Shown here: piece by piece, positions 35,001 through 46,967 of the stretch | How positions within the stretch are numbered: the stretch's first letter is position 1 | Layout: every line of letters begins with the position of its first letter | Assembly (NCBI RefSeq): GCF_000224145.3 | Contig: NC_020174.2 | Span: 336,520-400,519, forward strand | Direction of reading: 5' to 3' | Source of the DNA: Ciona intestinalis | Lineage: Eukaryota; Chordata; Ascidiacea; Phlebobranchia; Cionidae | Length of the DNA stretch: 64,000 nt | The notes under the pieces: model-generated | Seen by the model: the letters and a program-made list of their open reading frames with translations, nothing else | Databases searched by the model: none | What the model was told of the DNA's origin: nothing | Position numbers and translations under genes: made by a program

Positions 35001-38000
35001 ATTTTCCTTAATTTTGTAGCTCGCCAAACCTGTTTGCAATTCATTATGACGTGTTGGATGTGTCTGTGATCGCACAAATGATGGCTGTGACGTCAGAATG
35101 AGAACAATGGCTATATTTTAATCGACAATGCTCGCTGTTATCGATTTTTAGTTATTTATGAACGGGTGCAACTTACCTGGTGTTTATGATGTCATAAACC
35201 TGCCACCTCGTTAAAACAATGATGGTTTATGACGTCACAAGGTCAATGGTCCCCTAAGGAAACCAGCAGATCATCGTTGGCAGCCACCAGCGATTGTTAC
35301 GTAGTTCCAGCCGCTTTGTTTACGCGTCGACGGTTCGAGATCCTTAGTTTTTCCTTCAATCCCGTTTATGACGTAACAGTGAGCCCGGGGGCGCGCCACA
35401 ATGGACAACGCCCGTCTTGCATTTCCAAAATGCATTTACCAGCTTGGGATATTGTTGGAGAGGTGTTTAATTTATCCAGAGTTAAAAAGTTTGGTTGTTG
35501 CCGGTTTCTGCAGGATTTCGTGCAGTATGTTCAGCTTGTGTTCCTGTCAGGTTTATAATTTTGTTTGCAGTGATGCCGAATAAAAAAATATTTTTAAATG
35601 TTTAAGTTACGCATTTTGCAAATTTTAAAGTTGTATAAAAATAGATGAAAAACTGTTCGGTCATCACTGGCAATTTCCCACCCGGAAACACTGACAGGGT
35701 CCCATCTCCAAAGCATGCACTACCAATGCTGTCACGCCATACGAGACAGTGGGTGCACGATATATAGTTTAATACCAGATCGTGTCCAGTCGGCATGAGG
35801 TAGCCACACTCCGCGGCTTTAACTAAATCTTCCCATTTTCCCAAACCCTGGGTATCAGTTTAAAAACGCACGGTTCAGTGACGTGACAAACGATTCCTTG
35901 TTTCCTACTTCCGGTATCAGTATTCTTCTGTGACGTAGGAAGTCGTGACGTCAGCAGAACTGCAGCTTTTTGCAACAGTCGTAAACTGCAGCAGACGTAG
36001 AGTTTATTATTGGAATGATAGTTTTTGTGTGTTTACAGTTCACTGTGCGAGTCATAGAAGCGTTTTTGGTGATCCAGGCGCAGTTTATTCAACGAGGCCT
36101 ATTAAATTAGTCACCGCTTAACATCCNNNNNNNNNNNNNNNNNNNNNNNNNNNNNNNNNNNNNNNNNNNNNNNNNNNNNNNNNNNNNNNNNNNNNNNNNN
36201 NNNNNNNNNNNNNNNNNNNNNNNNNNNNNNNNNNNNNNNNNNNNNNNNNNNGTTCATCAGAAGGTGTTTAATTTATCCAGAGTTAAAAAGTTTGGTTGTT
36301 GCCGGTTTCTGCAGGATTTCGTGCAGTATGTTCAGCTTGTGTTCCTGTCAGGTTTATAATTTTGTTTGCAGTGATGCCGAATAAAAAAATATTTTTAAAT
36401 GTTTAAGTTACGCATTTTGCAAATTTTAAAGTTGTATAAAAATAGATGAAAAACTGTTCGGTCATCACTGGCAATTTCCCACCCGGAAACACTGACAGGG
36501 TCCCATCTCCAAAGCATGCACTACCAATGCTGTCACGCCATACGAGACAGTGGGTGCACGATATATAGTTTAATACCAGATCGTGTCCAGTCGGCATGAG
36601 GTAGCCACACTCCGCGGCTTTAACTAAATCTTCCCATTTTCCCAAACCCTGGGTATCAGTTTAAAAACGCACGGTTCAGTGACGTGACAAACGATTCCTT
36701 GTTTCCTACTTCCGGTATCAGTATTCTTCTGTGACGTAGGAAGTCGTGACGTCAGCAGAACTGCAGCTTTTTGCAACAGTCGTAAACTGCAGCAGACGTA
36801 GAGTTTATTATTGGAATGATAGTTTTTGTGTGTTTACAGTTCACTGTGCGAGTCATAGAAGCGTTTTTGGTGATCCAGGCGCAGTTTATTCAACGAGGCC
36901 TATTAAATTAGTCACCGCTTAAAATGCTACGCACGGAAATAACCTGCATAACAAATTTTTGAAAAATGCATTTTAATTTGTGTCGTCATAATGCGATATG
37001 TTTACAAATGAATCGCTCCTGTTTACGTAACAAGCAGACAATTACATTGTATGATGCTGTAGGTTATGATGGCATAATGCCGAATCGCACAGGCAGTGTT
37101 GCGCAATAATAGTAACAGTTGATTAATATTAATTCATGCTTGGTTTGCTTAAATTTTCGAAACTTTATATTTTTATTTATTTTTAATAGTTTGTTTTAAA
37201 AAAAATAATACCTGGAAACACTGTAGCTGCGCGTGCGTATTTATCCATAATTAATAAAAACAGACAACAAAAAATGCCACAAAACGCAGGATTAACGTTA
37301 TTTCCTTCCGTTGCCAAATTGGAGGCTTTTGTGCAGTGTCTGGTTTGTGAGGCATGCTATGTGTTATGGGTTGTGATAACTCATCATGCAGATCATGCAT
37401 TTTCGTGGAAAGCAAGAAAATGGAAGCTCTGTCGTGCGCTCTCTCATGGAACTGTCGACTAACTTTAATTGCAGTAGGTGGGCGGCAGCACTGGTTGGTG
37501 GTGCAGGCAGTGTGGTGTACGGTTAGGTGTTCGTTGTTCTGTATATTAGCTTAGGTTTTGTTAGAGATTTTCAGCGACTTGTTCATTCACAGTATGACGT
37601 AAATATATTTGTAACTTCGAGTGCGGTAACGAAGGTTAAATTAATTAAAACAGCGAAAGTGGGGTATTTAGTATCAATAGGACAGTAGTTAAAACACGCT
37701 GTCGGTAAAAATACCCGAGGGAAAGATCTTAGCCCAAACAAAGAGAATTAGGTTGATATATTTCATTGTACCGCATACTGTACTTAAGGTCTGGTGATGT
37801 TTATAGCTTTCCAAGACGTTGTTTTCATAACATTTCATGTTTCTGGCAGTTAAGTAGAGGTGTTATGATATTACAGGGATTATTATGATGCCAGCTGCCA
37901 GTATGGAAGTTACACTCTCCCAACATACGTCATCCCAACATACGTCACCGCAACCATCGCCCAATTCTTCATGGATGGAAAAACAAGCTAGTGACGTCAC

Positions 38001-41000
38001 AACACAAAACGGTGGGTAGCTTATGACGAAACAATACGTGTTATGCGTCATATGGATGAAAGCGACCGACGTGATTATCGCGACTCCCAGATTTTGATAA
38101 ATATTTGAAACACAGCTGATGACGTCATTGATCGAAGCGTCGCGTCAAGTACGTCATCACCCTCGCGTCCAGATTCGGGAATGGCGATTGTCCTCAGCGA
38201 GAAAGACGACAGTGTGACGTCACCAAGACAAAATGCCGAAACTCCAGCAGTGTTGCCAGCAGCTTTTAAATCAAGTAGCCCTTCACAGTCATCTGCCGGT
38301 AAGTGCAACACTGACAGTTTTAAAAAAAACAATTAAAGTATGACTGGTTTTGTAGCTTGTCAATAATTAGTTTTATTTGATAAGATTCTGGTATCGTGTC
38401 GTCATCAGGACAAGACGAAAGCCCTACGTCATCATCGTCCTTAACGACGTCATCATCTCGAAAAGATGGTAAATCTATAATGTCATGAACTTTATAACAT
38501 AGCAAATGCTTCTATGTAAGAAACGAAAAGATATACGCGTGTACTGTGATGTCATGAAGAGCCTGAGTGGTTTGTGTTCGGTTGGTCGCGGTGGGCACGA
38601 ATTTAGTCGGAAATTTGGCGTCAATTTCCAATGAGTTCGGTTTCAAAACAAGTTTTTCCCCGGAACAAAGTTTAGCCCAGTCCCCTTAGTGCTTAGATAG
38701 CCCTCACTTACTGTATTGTATATGTCACCTTAACCACGGCTTTTAAACAGTTTTGCAGGACCAAAGCACTGATCGTTTCGCTTTTGTATTTTACTTTGGC
38801 TTTCGTTTTCGTGTCTGAAAAGACAGAATAATGCCATTTATTCATTCATTTAAACCATAATTTACGTCTAACGTTTATAAATAACAGTATGTCAATTTCC
38901 TATAAACACGTTTATAAATAACATTTATGTATATAGGGATTTCCATAGTCTATCTTTTGTGGCTGTTTAACATACTAGAACCACTTGTCACGAACTTGCT
39001 TTTACGTTCGAGCCATAGACTCGTTCATTTTATATAGTATAGGGTAGAGGAAGATGCTGGGACACCTTCTCCTTCTATTTTTTTCGTTCAAATAGGTAGT
39101 ACAAAGAAAATTCAAAGAATTATAAAACCGTATCCTCATGAATAAAACACGATCATGATATGTGATTATTTTTTGCTAAAGGTGTCCCGTTTCCCCCCCA
39201 CCTACTATATATCACTAAAACGTATGAAATTAAAATGTGGCAAAAATCTTGCTTGGAAAGATTTTCTTGTCTATGATTAAGATTTACATTCCAGTATTTA
39301 TAGTGGTTGGTCTGTGGGAAATGTATTAAATGCAGCAACTGTATATAAACTATAAACCCCTTGTTTACACAGATAGTAATAAAAATCTTTTTGGAAGTAG
39401 CTTTTTTCTCTCTATCCTATCATGACGACCGTGGTTTAATTGCTTATTCTCTTCTCTTCGTTGTTTTAACTAATCTCTTCTTTGCTACCGCATTTGAAGA
39501 TATACATAGTTTGATGTCACATATGTTTTATGAAGCTTTCCCAATACTATACTTGCAAGTTAGACCTAAACACTTGATTGCATTCGCAGCATCGAACAAC
39601 GACAGTATCAACAAAGCTCAAGCACAAAGAAACTTGAACCTTATAGCTTGTGAAGAATGTGGTCTCATATGCGCTGGCCAAAGTCATTACCAAGTTCACA
39701 TTAGATCCCACACCGGTGAGAATTGAAGCTTTCATGTGGTCTGGTTTACACACTAAGTAAAAATAGGACAAAAATCATTATAAGCGATATACGGATCGTC
39801 ATAATTTCTCAACAACAAATGTAAAGTGCGTTTGGTAAATGATGCTGGCCCCTCCTAACAAAGCAATTGCAAGTATATTTGGTAAAGTTAAACTTTTTGT
39901 GAGAGCACAAATCTTTAATAAGCCACAGAAAAAAACAACATCAAAGATTAAACATGAATGAAAATACGGGCATTAGATTATATATATGGGTAAAATCCTC
40001 TGGCAAGGCACGCAATGAGATCTTGGATTTACGCCAAAGTTGGCCTATTACCCCCAAACTATGGGATATAGCTACAAGTCCTACAACATCGTTAAAACAC
40101 GCCCTTCTGAATACGCAACCATGTGCATATACAAACTATAACTATATATCACGAAACCGTTTGAATTAATGGCTGTCGTGTCAATAAAACATTTAATTCT
40201 TAGCTTTCCAAAAACCATTTGGTTATATATAGTCGCGTCTTTTTATAAATAATGTTATTAACGAGCTGTGAGCAGACGACTTAACAGGGAATATGAGACT
40301 CGTGGTGTCTTGTTGTAGATAATACTATTGACATGAAATATTCTCTTTTTCAATACGAAAACGAATATCAAATTAGTTAAAGAGAGTGGAATTAGCGGGA
40401 AAACGATGGTCGTTAAAACACGCTGCAGGAAAAGCTGCTTGAGGAAAAATGTAATTAGTAGGGTGGGGGAAGACGGGATACGTTGAGCACATAATATTCA
40501 AAAAAATCCTGATCGTGTTTAATTCATTGAATGTTATTTTGTTTACTACCTAATGGGACGAGAAAATCGAATAAAAAGCTGCCCCCCCTTCCTAGTATAC
40601 ATAACAGTGCAGACCTAGAAGTGTTTGATTAAACATATCTACTGGTAAACGGATGTAATGTCTGTTCTCAAATTATCAACAAACTGAACCGGCTGCCGTT
40701 ATTGGAGAAATACAAACATATGTTCGAAACCTAAACATAAAGATATTCAGGCACGCCTTCTTTATAATAACTGTTCCCACGGGTGTGTAATACTGGAGTG
40801 GTTATTCAAATTGCGACACAGAATAAGTAAATTTATTCACACGGTAGCCTGGTCGTGCATATACTCATAACTGGATGGTCCTATTATATTTATAACCCCA
40901 CACGTTATGCTTCATACATATTTGAAATTACACCATACTACGTATAGACTACCATTGTCTTAACATGTAGTGGGTATTTCAACCTTGTCCCAAATATATA

Positions 41001-44000
41001 TAGGTCCACAAAGAGACCTCTGCTCGTGGCCTTGTTTTCAGGGGGCGATTGCTGCGAAGAGATGAATACAATAACAAACATAAACACCAAATACAGATTA
41101 TTTTATTGTGTTTTTTGAAAGGGTCACGAACCTTAAGTTTAAGAAACACTGGGTTATGGAATATTTTCTTTTTGCATTTTGTAAACTTGATTTCCCCCAG
41201 GAGAACGCCCATTTAAATGCACTGTATGCGGAGTTGCGTTTACACAGAAGGGAAATCTGAGGCGACATTATAAGATCCACTCTGAAGAGAAGCCGTTTCA
41301 ATGCCCCGTGTGTTCGTACAGATGCAGACGGCGAGATGCATTAAATGGACATATGAGAATACATTCAGGTACTTTGAGTTACTTCTTATATGAAAACTAC
41401 ACTTATCGTACTGTGGAGTATAAGATGGATACCTTCAGCACATAATATCCAATATTTCCCAAACGTGTTTTTAACAATTAACAGTTTTAACAATAAAAAA
41501 CAAAGAGTTCGACTCTACCTTATGACCAAGATACAAAACAACTATACTGCATGTAAATTTCACCCGTTTTCCAGGTGGTATACTTGAGCAACTTATTTAG
41601 GTTTGCTAAAATAAAAAAATACCAATAAATTAAATGAAAACATGATTTTGAACTTAGAACTCAGTAGATTTTGTTATCTGATACGAAATTCAGTATGGAA
41701 TTAAATAAAAGACGTGAGTAACATCTGATTGAATTGTTGGTTAAGAAAACATTCTAAAGAAATTATAAACTATTGGTTAGGAAAACACTATAAACAAATT
41801 TACAAATTAGTTATTAAAGGGCACCCACAAATCTCCTAAACAAAGCGACAATTTAAATCCTAAAGAAAACAAAGAGTTTGTGCTGCAAAGCAAAACCAAA
41901 ACAATTCGTGTCTCCAGTAGTTAACCAACTGCTCCCGAATTTCCGACGAAACTTTTCGGTTCGACTTTTCTAAGTAATTCCGCTGCACTGTGGCGCTAAA
42001 ATACTTACATGTGTGACGTAATGATGCGCTTTGTTTAGGAACAATTGGTTTAAATCTTTAGTTAAACACGTGCAAAAACAATTCCCGCTAAAATTTTGTT
42101 TAAATTAACCAACTGTAAACGAGTAATTGTTACATCACCGATATAATTGTTTCGTAACTTTTAACATAAACTTTACTGGTTAGTAATTACAGTTTCTTTA
42201 TGTACAGTAGTTTTTAGGGTAAAATCCTCCATGTTTTCATTTTCTTTTATCTTTCCATTTAGTTAAACAAATAATATTTACCTAAGTATATAACTCTATC
42301 CTCGCGACTCTAAAAGAGTGTTGTTAATTGTTTCAACATGATTATGAAGTATGGAATACTACGTGCCAAAGAGATCCGAATACAGTTATACCTTTAACTT
42401 AAAAATGGGTAAACCAATTGATTTAACACTTTCTGTGTATACCAACAAATACAAATCCTACTATCCGTAATAAAACAACTCTGGAAATTGCAACCAGATT
42501 ATACAATATAATCTCATGATCTTGTTTTATGACTCATATCATATGTTTAATATTAAACTCTACAGATATTCGACCGTATAGATGTGTTTACTGTGCACGT
42601 AGTTACAAATCCAGGCAATCTCTCAAGGAGCACGAATATCAATGCGTTTACAAGAACGACCCTATTGTACAAGGTAATATGATACCAGGTTCGAATCCCA
42701 CTTGATACCTTTTCATATTATTACAAAATATTTATTTATAGTACTGTGGAGTAAGATGGATACCGTTAACACATAATATCCCATATTTCCAATCGTGTTT
42801 TAACAGTTAACAAAGCTCTTATAAAGTCATGAGGATACGGTTTTATATATTTCTGTAAATATAGAATCTTTGTATGCTACCAAACATAAAACTAATAAAA
42901 ACATAAACCAGCTTTCCCCAACCTACTGAGATTGCTTTTTTACCATGTTGGTAAAACGATTTAGAATGTTCTGTTTATAAATCTTACCTTCCAACTCTAT
43001 CTTAAATTAAAACCGATGAGCTCAAATTCAACTTGTTGCATTTATTTCAGCTCGACAGCTGACGTCATCACCAGCAAAAGGAAGTTTCGGTGACAAGCGT
43101 TTGTCTCCACTTACTACGTCACAAACCTCAAGCTCCCCTATATCTATGACGTCATCAAACCTCCCCATTATGCAATCACAAGTTTTGAACCCGCTCTTGA
43201 CGTCATCGAGTCCAAACTCCACTAGCAGCGGGAAACGGAAGGCGTCGAACCCGCAGAAGTTCACTCGACTCTCCGATCACCAACAACAGGTTATCCCTTC
43301 GTTGGCCAATGCTTTGCAATACATGCCCACCTTGTTAACTACGATGATGCAGCAACACATGAACGACACGGCAACTGCCGAGGTAAAACTATATACATAT
43401 TATATGTAGGCGGCATTCTACTGGAATGTTAGTCTCTTACCCAGGGTGTTACCATATAGACTCGATTTTAGACTTCTAAATCTAGACCCCACGGAAATAT
43501 TTATAGGCATATTTTTCTACCCAACACCCATGACCAATTTTGTTCCCCCTTGCCAACTAAACCCCTCTCACATATAGCGCGCATGTCTGTGATTACATCA
43601 GATTACTTCGGTGCACTACCTACATCATCAGGAGTGACGTAATGAACCCCAACATATTCAATGCTCGCCAACTTTAAACCAACCTCGTTATTTCCCCAGC
43701 AACAAAGACAACAAGACGAAGCGCTCGATTTCTCTGCGAAGCGAAAAAGCGGTTTGCAGAATACGAACGGAGGTAAGTGTGACGTAACAGAAGCGCTTTG
43801 TGAGCTTTTGTTGGTGTTTTGTTTCGTAACATTCATATGTTTGCATCTGCCCTGCATCCAAGTTTTGTTTTGTTTTGTAATAAAGCTTGCATCGATGACG
43901 TCAGCAGCAGTCCTCTCTCGCTCACCACCAAGCGACAGAAGTTTGACAGCGAGTTTGCAATGACGTCATCGTCTTTATTAAACGGTGATGACGTAATCGG

Positions 44001-45120
44001 TGACGTAGCACAAGGAGATAGGTTCACACCTATTGAAGCTGCTCAAAGTACGAATAAGTATTGTGACTTCAAAGGTTCATTATCGCGTCTTTGTTACGTA
44101 GATATCTTGTATATTACGTATAAATGTCTATTTTTTGCAAGTCTTGGTTGATTTGGTGCCTCTGCTTGCGTTTTGGTTTGCTGCATTATTAGAAAAGTGT
44201 GATAATTGCAACCAGATGTATAAATGATGACGTCATAACCTGCAACGTCACCTTTAGATACGGATAGTTACCAGGACAACGTGTTACGTCATCCCCGCGC
44301 TACAACAGAGAGGCTTTCGGGCAGCGCGAGAAGGAAACGACCAAAATATTTGAACGAGAAGATTGAACAAAACATGCAGGGACATGAGGTAGGTCCCTGG
44401 TTCTGGGTTCGATTTCCACACGTGGTATATACTTGGGCAAACGGTCAACTCTGGCCTAAATCTCAGATCCCCTGGTACGGCTTTCCATGGGACCGCGCAG
44501 CCTTAACCATAATATATTATCACAACGCTGAGGCTTTAAAACGTGGTATGCTGGTATTCATCTTACCTCACAATACTATTTTGTTGCAAAGGAAACTTAA
44601 AACTCAATTTGTTTTTCCTCAGTCTTCCTTTCCCTCGAAATATGACGTCAGTCCTACGATGAACTCTCTTGACCTCTCCGGGCAAAGCAAAAACGACGAT
44701 ATGACGTCATTCAAGAGTGACGTCAGAAGCACATCACCGTTCGCGCACGTCAGATCCGGTGACGCATCACGCAGCGGACTCCGTGTCTTCTCTTCCTTAG
44801 GAGATGATAGCGAAATTGAAGAATTGAAGACTTACATCTGCTCACATTGTCGATGCATCTTCCTGGATCACGTGATGTTCGCCATCCATGTCGGTTGCCA
44901 TGGTTTCAGGGACCCACTCGAGTGTAACGTATGTGGCCACCTAGCGGCCGACCGTTACCAGTTCCAGTCCCATCTCGCAAGAGGAGAGCACAATCTGGGT
45001 GGAAAGGTTAATGACGTCACTGGAGAGAAATCTGACTACGTCACTGATGACATCACAAACGAAACTTCTACTTATCAACAATCGAGCACTTACGTAACGA
45101 AGTCTGCCGCTTTTAGATAA
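32099..45120 (+). CDS. IKZF: Ikaros-family zinc-finger transcription factor
   Basis: Twelve exons: 32099-32183, 37877-38011, 38116-38298, 38385-38468, 39590-39715, 41201-41368, 42566-42673, 43051-43382, 43700-43772, 43886-44047, 44258-44388, 44623-45120; 694 aa. The N-terminal 160 residues are serine/threonine-rich. Four DNA-binding fingers follow: [20 protein letters not shown] (from residue 183), [40 protein letters not shown], and a CCHC finger [20 protein letters not shown] (from 267). This order and wording match Ikaros F1-F4. The C-terminal pair, [20 protein letters not shown] (from 602) and [20 protein letters not shown], is the Ikaros dimerisation module. SLDLSG at 544-549 resembles a CtBP-binding PxDLS motif. 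The vertebrate paralogues control lymphoid development; the tunicate gene is probably a single pre-duplication member. Exons carry many GACGTCA motifs. Confidence 0.93.
33120..33235. mobile_element. MITE-like fragment in IKZF intron 1
   Basis: CCCGTATTCTCACGACACCT, GGAAATATGGGACATTATGT and CGGTATCCGTCTTGCCCCGT match the family at 7.4, 42.8 and 62.7 kb. Confidence 0.55.
34393..34511. repeat. Short inverted-repeat element (CAGTGATGCCAG ... CTGGCAACACTG)
   Basis: About 119 bp with AT-rich interior and matching ends. Related ends occur at about 35570-35694, 37093-37215 and 32430-32600. The ends resemble hAT-type termini (CAGTGTTGCC), but I see no target duplication. Confidence 0.5.
35461..36122. 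repeat. 662-bp duplicated segment, copy 1
   Basis: Appears identical to 36262-36923 at an 801-bp offset, ending where the N gap begins. It contains one CAGTGATGCC/GGAAACACTG inverted-repeat element and two CRE-like motifs. Perfect identity on both sides of a gap suggests allelic or assembly duplication rather than an old event. Confidence 0.9.
36127..36251. other. Assembly gap of 125 N in IKZF intron 1
   Basis: Lies between the two copies of the 662-bp duplicate. Confidence 0.99.
36262..36923. repeat. 662-bp duplicated segment, copy 2
   Basis: Second copy of the segment at 35461-36122; flanking sequence then diverges (CCGCTTAAAATGC versus CCGCTTAACATCC). Confidence 0.9.
37093..37215. repeat. 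Short inverted-repeat element (CAGTGTTGCG ... GGAAACACTG)
   Basis: About 123 bp, AT-rich interior, same terminal family as at 34.4 kb. Confidence 0.45.
39030..39215. mobile_element. MITE-like element with inverted ends, IKZF intron 4
   Basis: Starts ATATAGTATAGGGTAGAGGA and ends GTTTCCCCCCCACCTACTAT, which are inverse of each other with mismatches. The interior has CCGTATCCTCATGAATAAAA and ACACGATCATGATATGTG. Confidence 0.65.
40455..40605. mobile_element. MITE-like element with inverted ends, IKZF intron 5
   Basis: TAGTAGGGTGGGGGAAGACG at one end and CCCCCCTTCCTAGTATACAT at the other; interior AATATTC, GATCGTGTTTAATTC, TAATGGGACGAGAAAATCG. Confidence 0.65.
42288..42385. mobile_element. MITE-like fragment, IKZF intron 6
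   Basis: CTATCCTCGCGACTCTAAAA and GAAGTATGGAATACTACGTG match the family. Confidence 0.5.
42735..42925. mobile_element. MITE-like element, IKZF intron 7
   Basis: TATAGTACTGTGGAGTAAGA, ACACATAATATCCCATATTT, ATGAGGATACGGTTTTATAT and the end TTTCCCCAACCTACTGAGAT. A second partial copy (CGTACTGTGGAGTATAAGAT) is at 41398-41500. Confidence 0.6.
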
Positions 45121-46015
45121 TTTCAAACAACTTTTAAGTTTAGGTAATGACGTTACCCTATGACGTCACTCAATGACGCCACCCTATGGCGTGACGTGAC
45201 GTCACAATAACCTTCGCACATCAAAGACTCACAATTTGTAACATCGTAACCAGAGTCTCCACGACCTTGTGTTTATTTTCACCTATTAACCGCTAGCGCT
45301 TATTTTAGTTTTGCACTATATGTACCTGGTACGTTATCCGGCCAAAAGTTGCGATTTTTGAGCGATGTTAGTTTCTACCGTTTGCTCCTGACTTTGGTAT
45401 GCTCTTCGTCGCCCACGTGCGGATCCTCTGCACTACCTCGGCCCTTTACCTCGTGACCCTTGTGTGACCTCTGCTGCCTTAAATCTTTGTACATTCCCAC
45501 CAGTTTCAAATAGTTTGATGTACAGATACAATAGTACACGCGTGTTCGATACACTTTTATTTCTTTCACTTAATTTAATCTTCATTTGGCCATGTCGACG
45601 CTCAATCTTTTCCAAACCTGCTAACTCAACTGCAGTTATCATTTAAAATGTCGAGTAAGGTTAATTAATATTCCTGAAGCTTATAGGACCTCAATCATGC
45701 AGTTAAACTTCTATATAAAGCATTCACTCATTCTGTGCTTGTACAATCCTTATTAATGTGCAATCGCTTTATTTTGTTGCAATTTATTGTCGCCTGTCCA
45801 TGGTACGCCAGGCCTAATTCTTGCTATACTCAATTTATTCGGTGTATTACATATTACCTAATATTTATTTCGCTTTGACATACTTGCCTTACAATTAACA
45901 AGACGAAAACTTATAATTGCTTCTTTGTTTTACCTGTGGGAGTTTTGGGTATTTATACTAGAGCCGTAGCATAAGAACGTCTTCTAACCAGCAAGCATAA
46001 GCTCGATCAAAGAGA
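45121..46015. other. 3' flank of IKZF
   Basis: Begins with a dense cluster of ACGT-core motifs (AATGACGTTACCC, TATGACGTCACTC, CGTGACGTGACGTCAC). Overlapping ORFs at 45375-45646 on both strands show no recognised domain and no codon bias that I can see. Confidence 0.4.
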
Positions 46016-46262
46016 TTAAAACCATCTCTTTGGCTCGATGCTGCTACCATTGTCGGCGTATGTATCCTTGCACACGATTTTGCCTGACAATTTTCAAACA
46101 CATTAAAAAATTAGAACTCCCGAACAAGTCACCCACAAAGTTCCACACGTGGTAACTCGTTAAGCGGGCACGAGGTGTATGACAGAACACCCGGGTTATA
46201 ACGACTTATGTTGCCCCATCCACGTTGGCCCCGCCATGCGAGAACAAATAAGACACATTCTT
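46016..46262 (+). mobile_element. Composite SINE, plus
   Basis: TTTGGCTCGATGCTGCTACC, CAAGTCACCCACAAAGTTCC, GGTAACTCGTTAAGCGGGCA and a doubled end (GCCCCATCCACGTTGGCCCC). Confidence 0.75.
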
Positions 46263-46967
46263 TTACATTTATTCTGAGATAGATCAGTGAAGAAGGACAT
46301 TTTTATAGCAGGGATTTTACTCTATAGGGCTGTTCTATTTGGTTGTTAATTATTCGGTAACCCATTTAAGCAGAGACTTTCAGTTGTGGGTTACGGAATA
46401 TTTTTACGCGTAAGGTTTTCAAAATATACCGAAGTAATAACTAGAAAAAATGTTCCCGAGATTCGCAAGAAGTAGATTTCCTGCGATAATTGTTTCTATG
46501 ACGTCACAACACGAACGCGAGAGGTCGATAGAGCATCGGTAATAAAGTTACTTATGTTTGAGTTAAAAGTTTGAAGGTTCACGCTGTATAGATAGTTCTT
46601 GGATATTTTATAACATTTCTACGGGGTGAAATAAACGTTGTTGTATTTTTTGTATTTACTTTTATAATATAGTTTGGCGCCCTGTTTAGAACGTTTTAGA
46701 GTGTTTAGAAAGGATACTGTTCGAAGCTCAATGCTGCTAAGTGCTAACACTGTGGCCTTTGAAGGCTTATATGTAGTTAGACAAGAGGATGCCTTGCTAA
46801 GGCAAAACCAGTAGTATGTCTTTGGTTAATTGTCATTTTTGCCCACAGAACTAGATGATACTATGATAGTAACTGTTAATGGCCATCTGCCGAATAAATA
46901 TATGGCTTAAGTCTTAAATGTCAGTATATCAAGGTTAGGTAACAATGTTTAAAAGTCCATCAACAAA

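Noticed and set aside
35602-36645. Identical 80-aa minus-strand ORFs ([20 protein letters not shown])
   Set aside because: The two copies exist because of the duplicated segment, not because of protein conservation; the ORF runs into an AT-rich repeat end and has no known domain.
45375-45646. Overlapping 60-69-aa ORFs on both strands downstream of IKZF
   Set aside because: No domain, no splice sites joining them, and comparable open frames on both strands.
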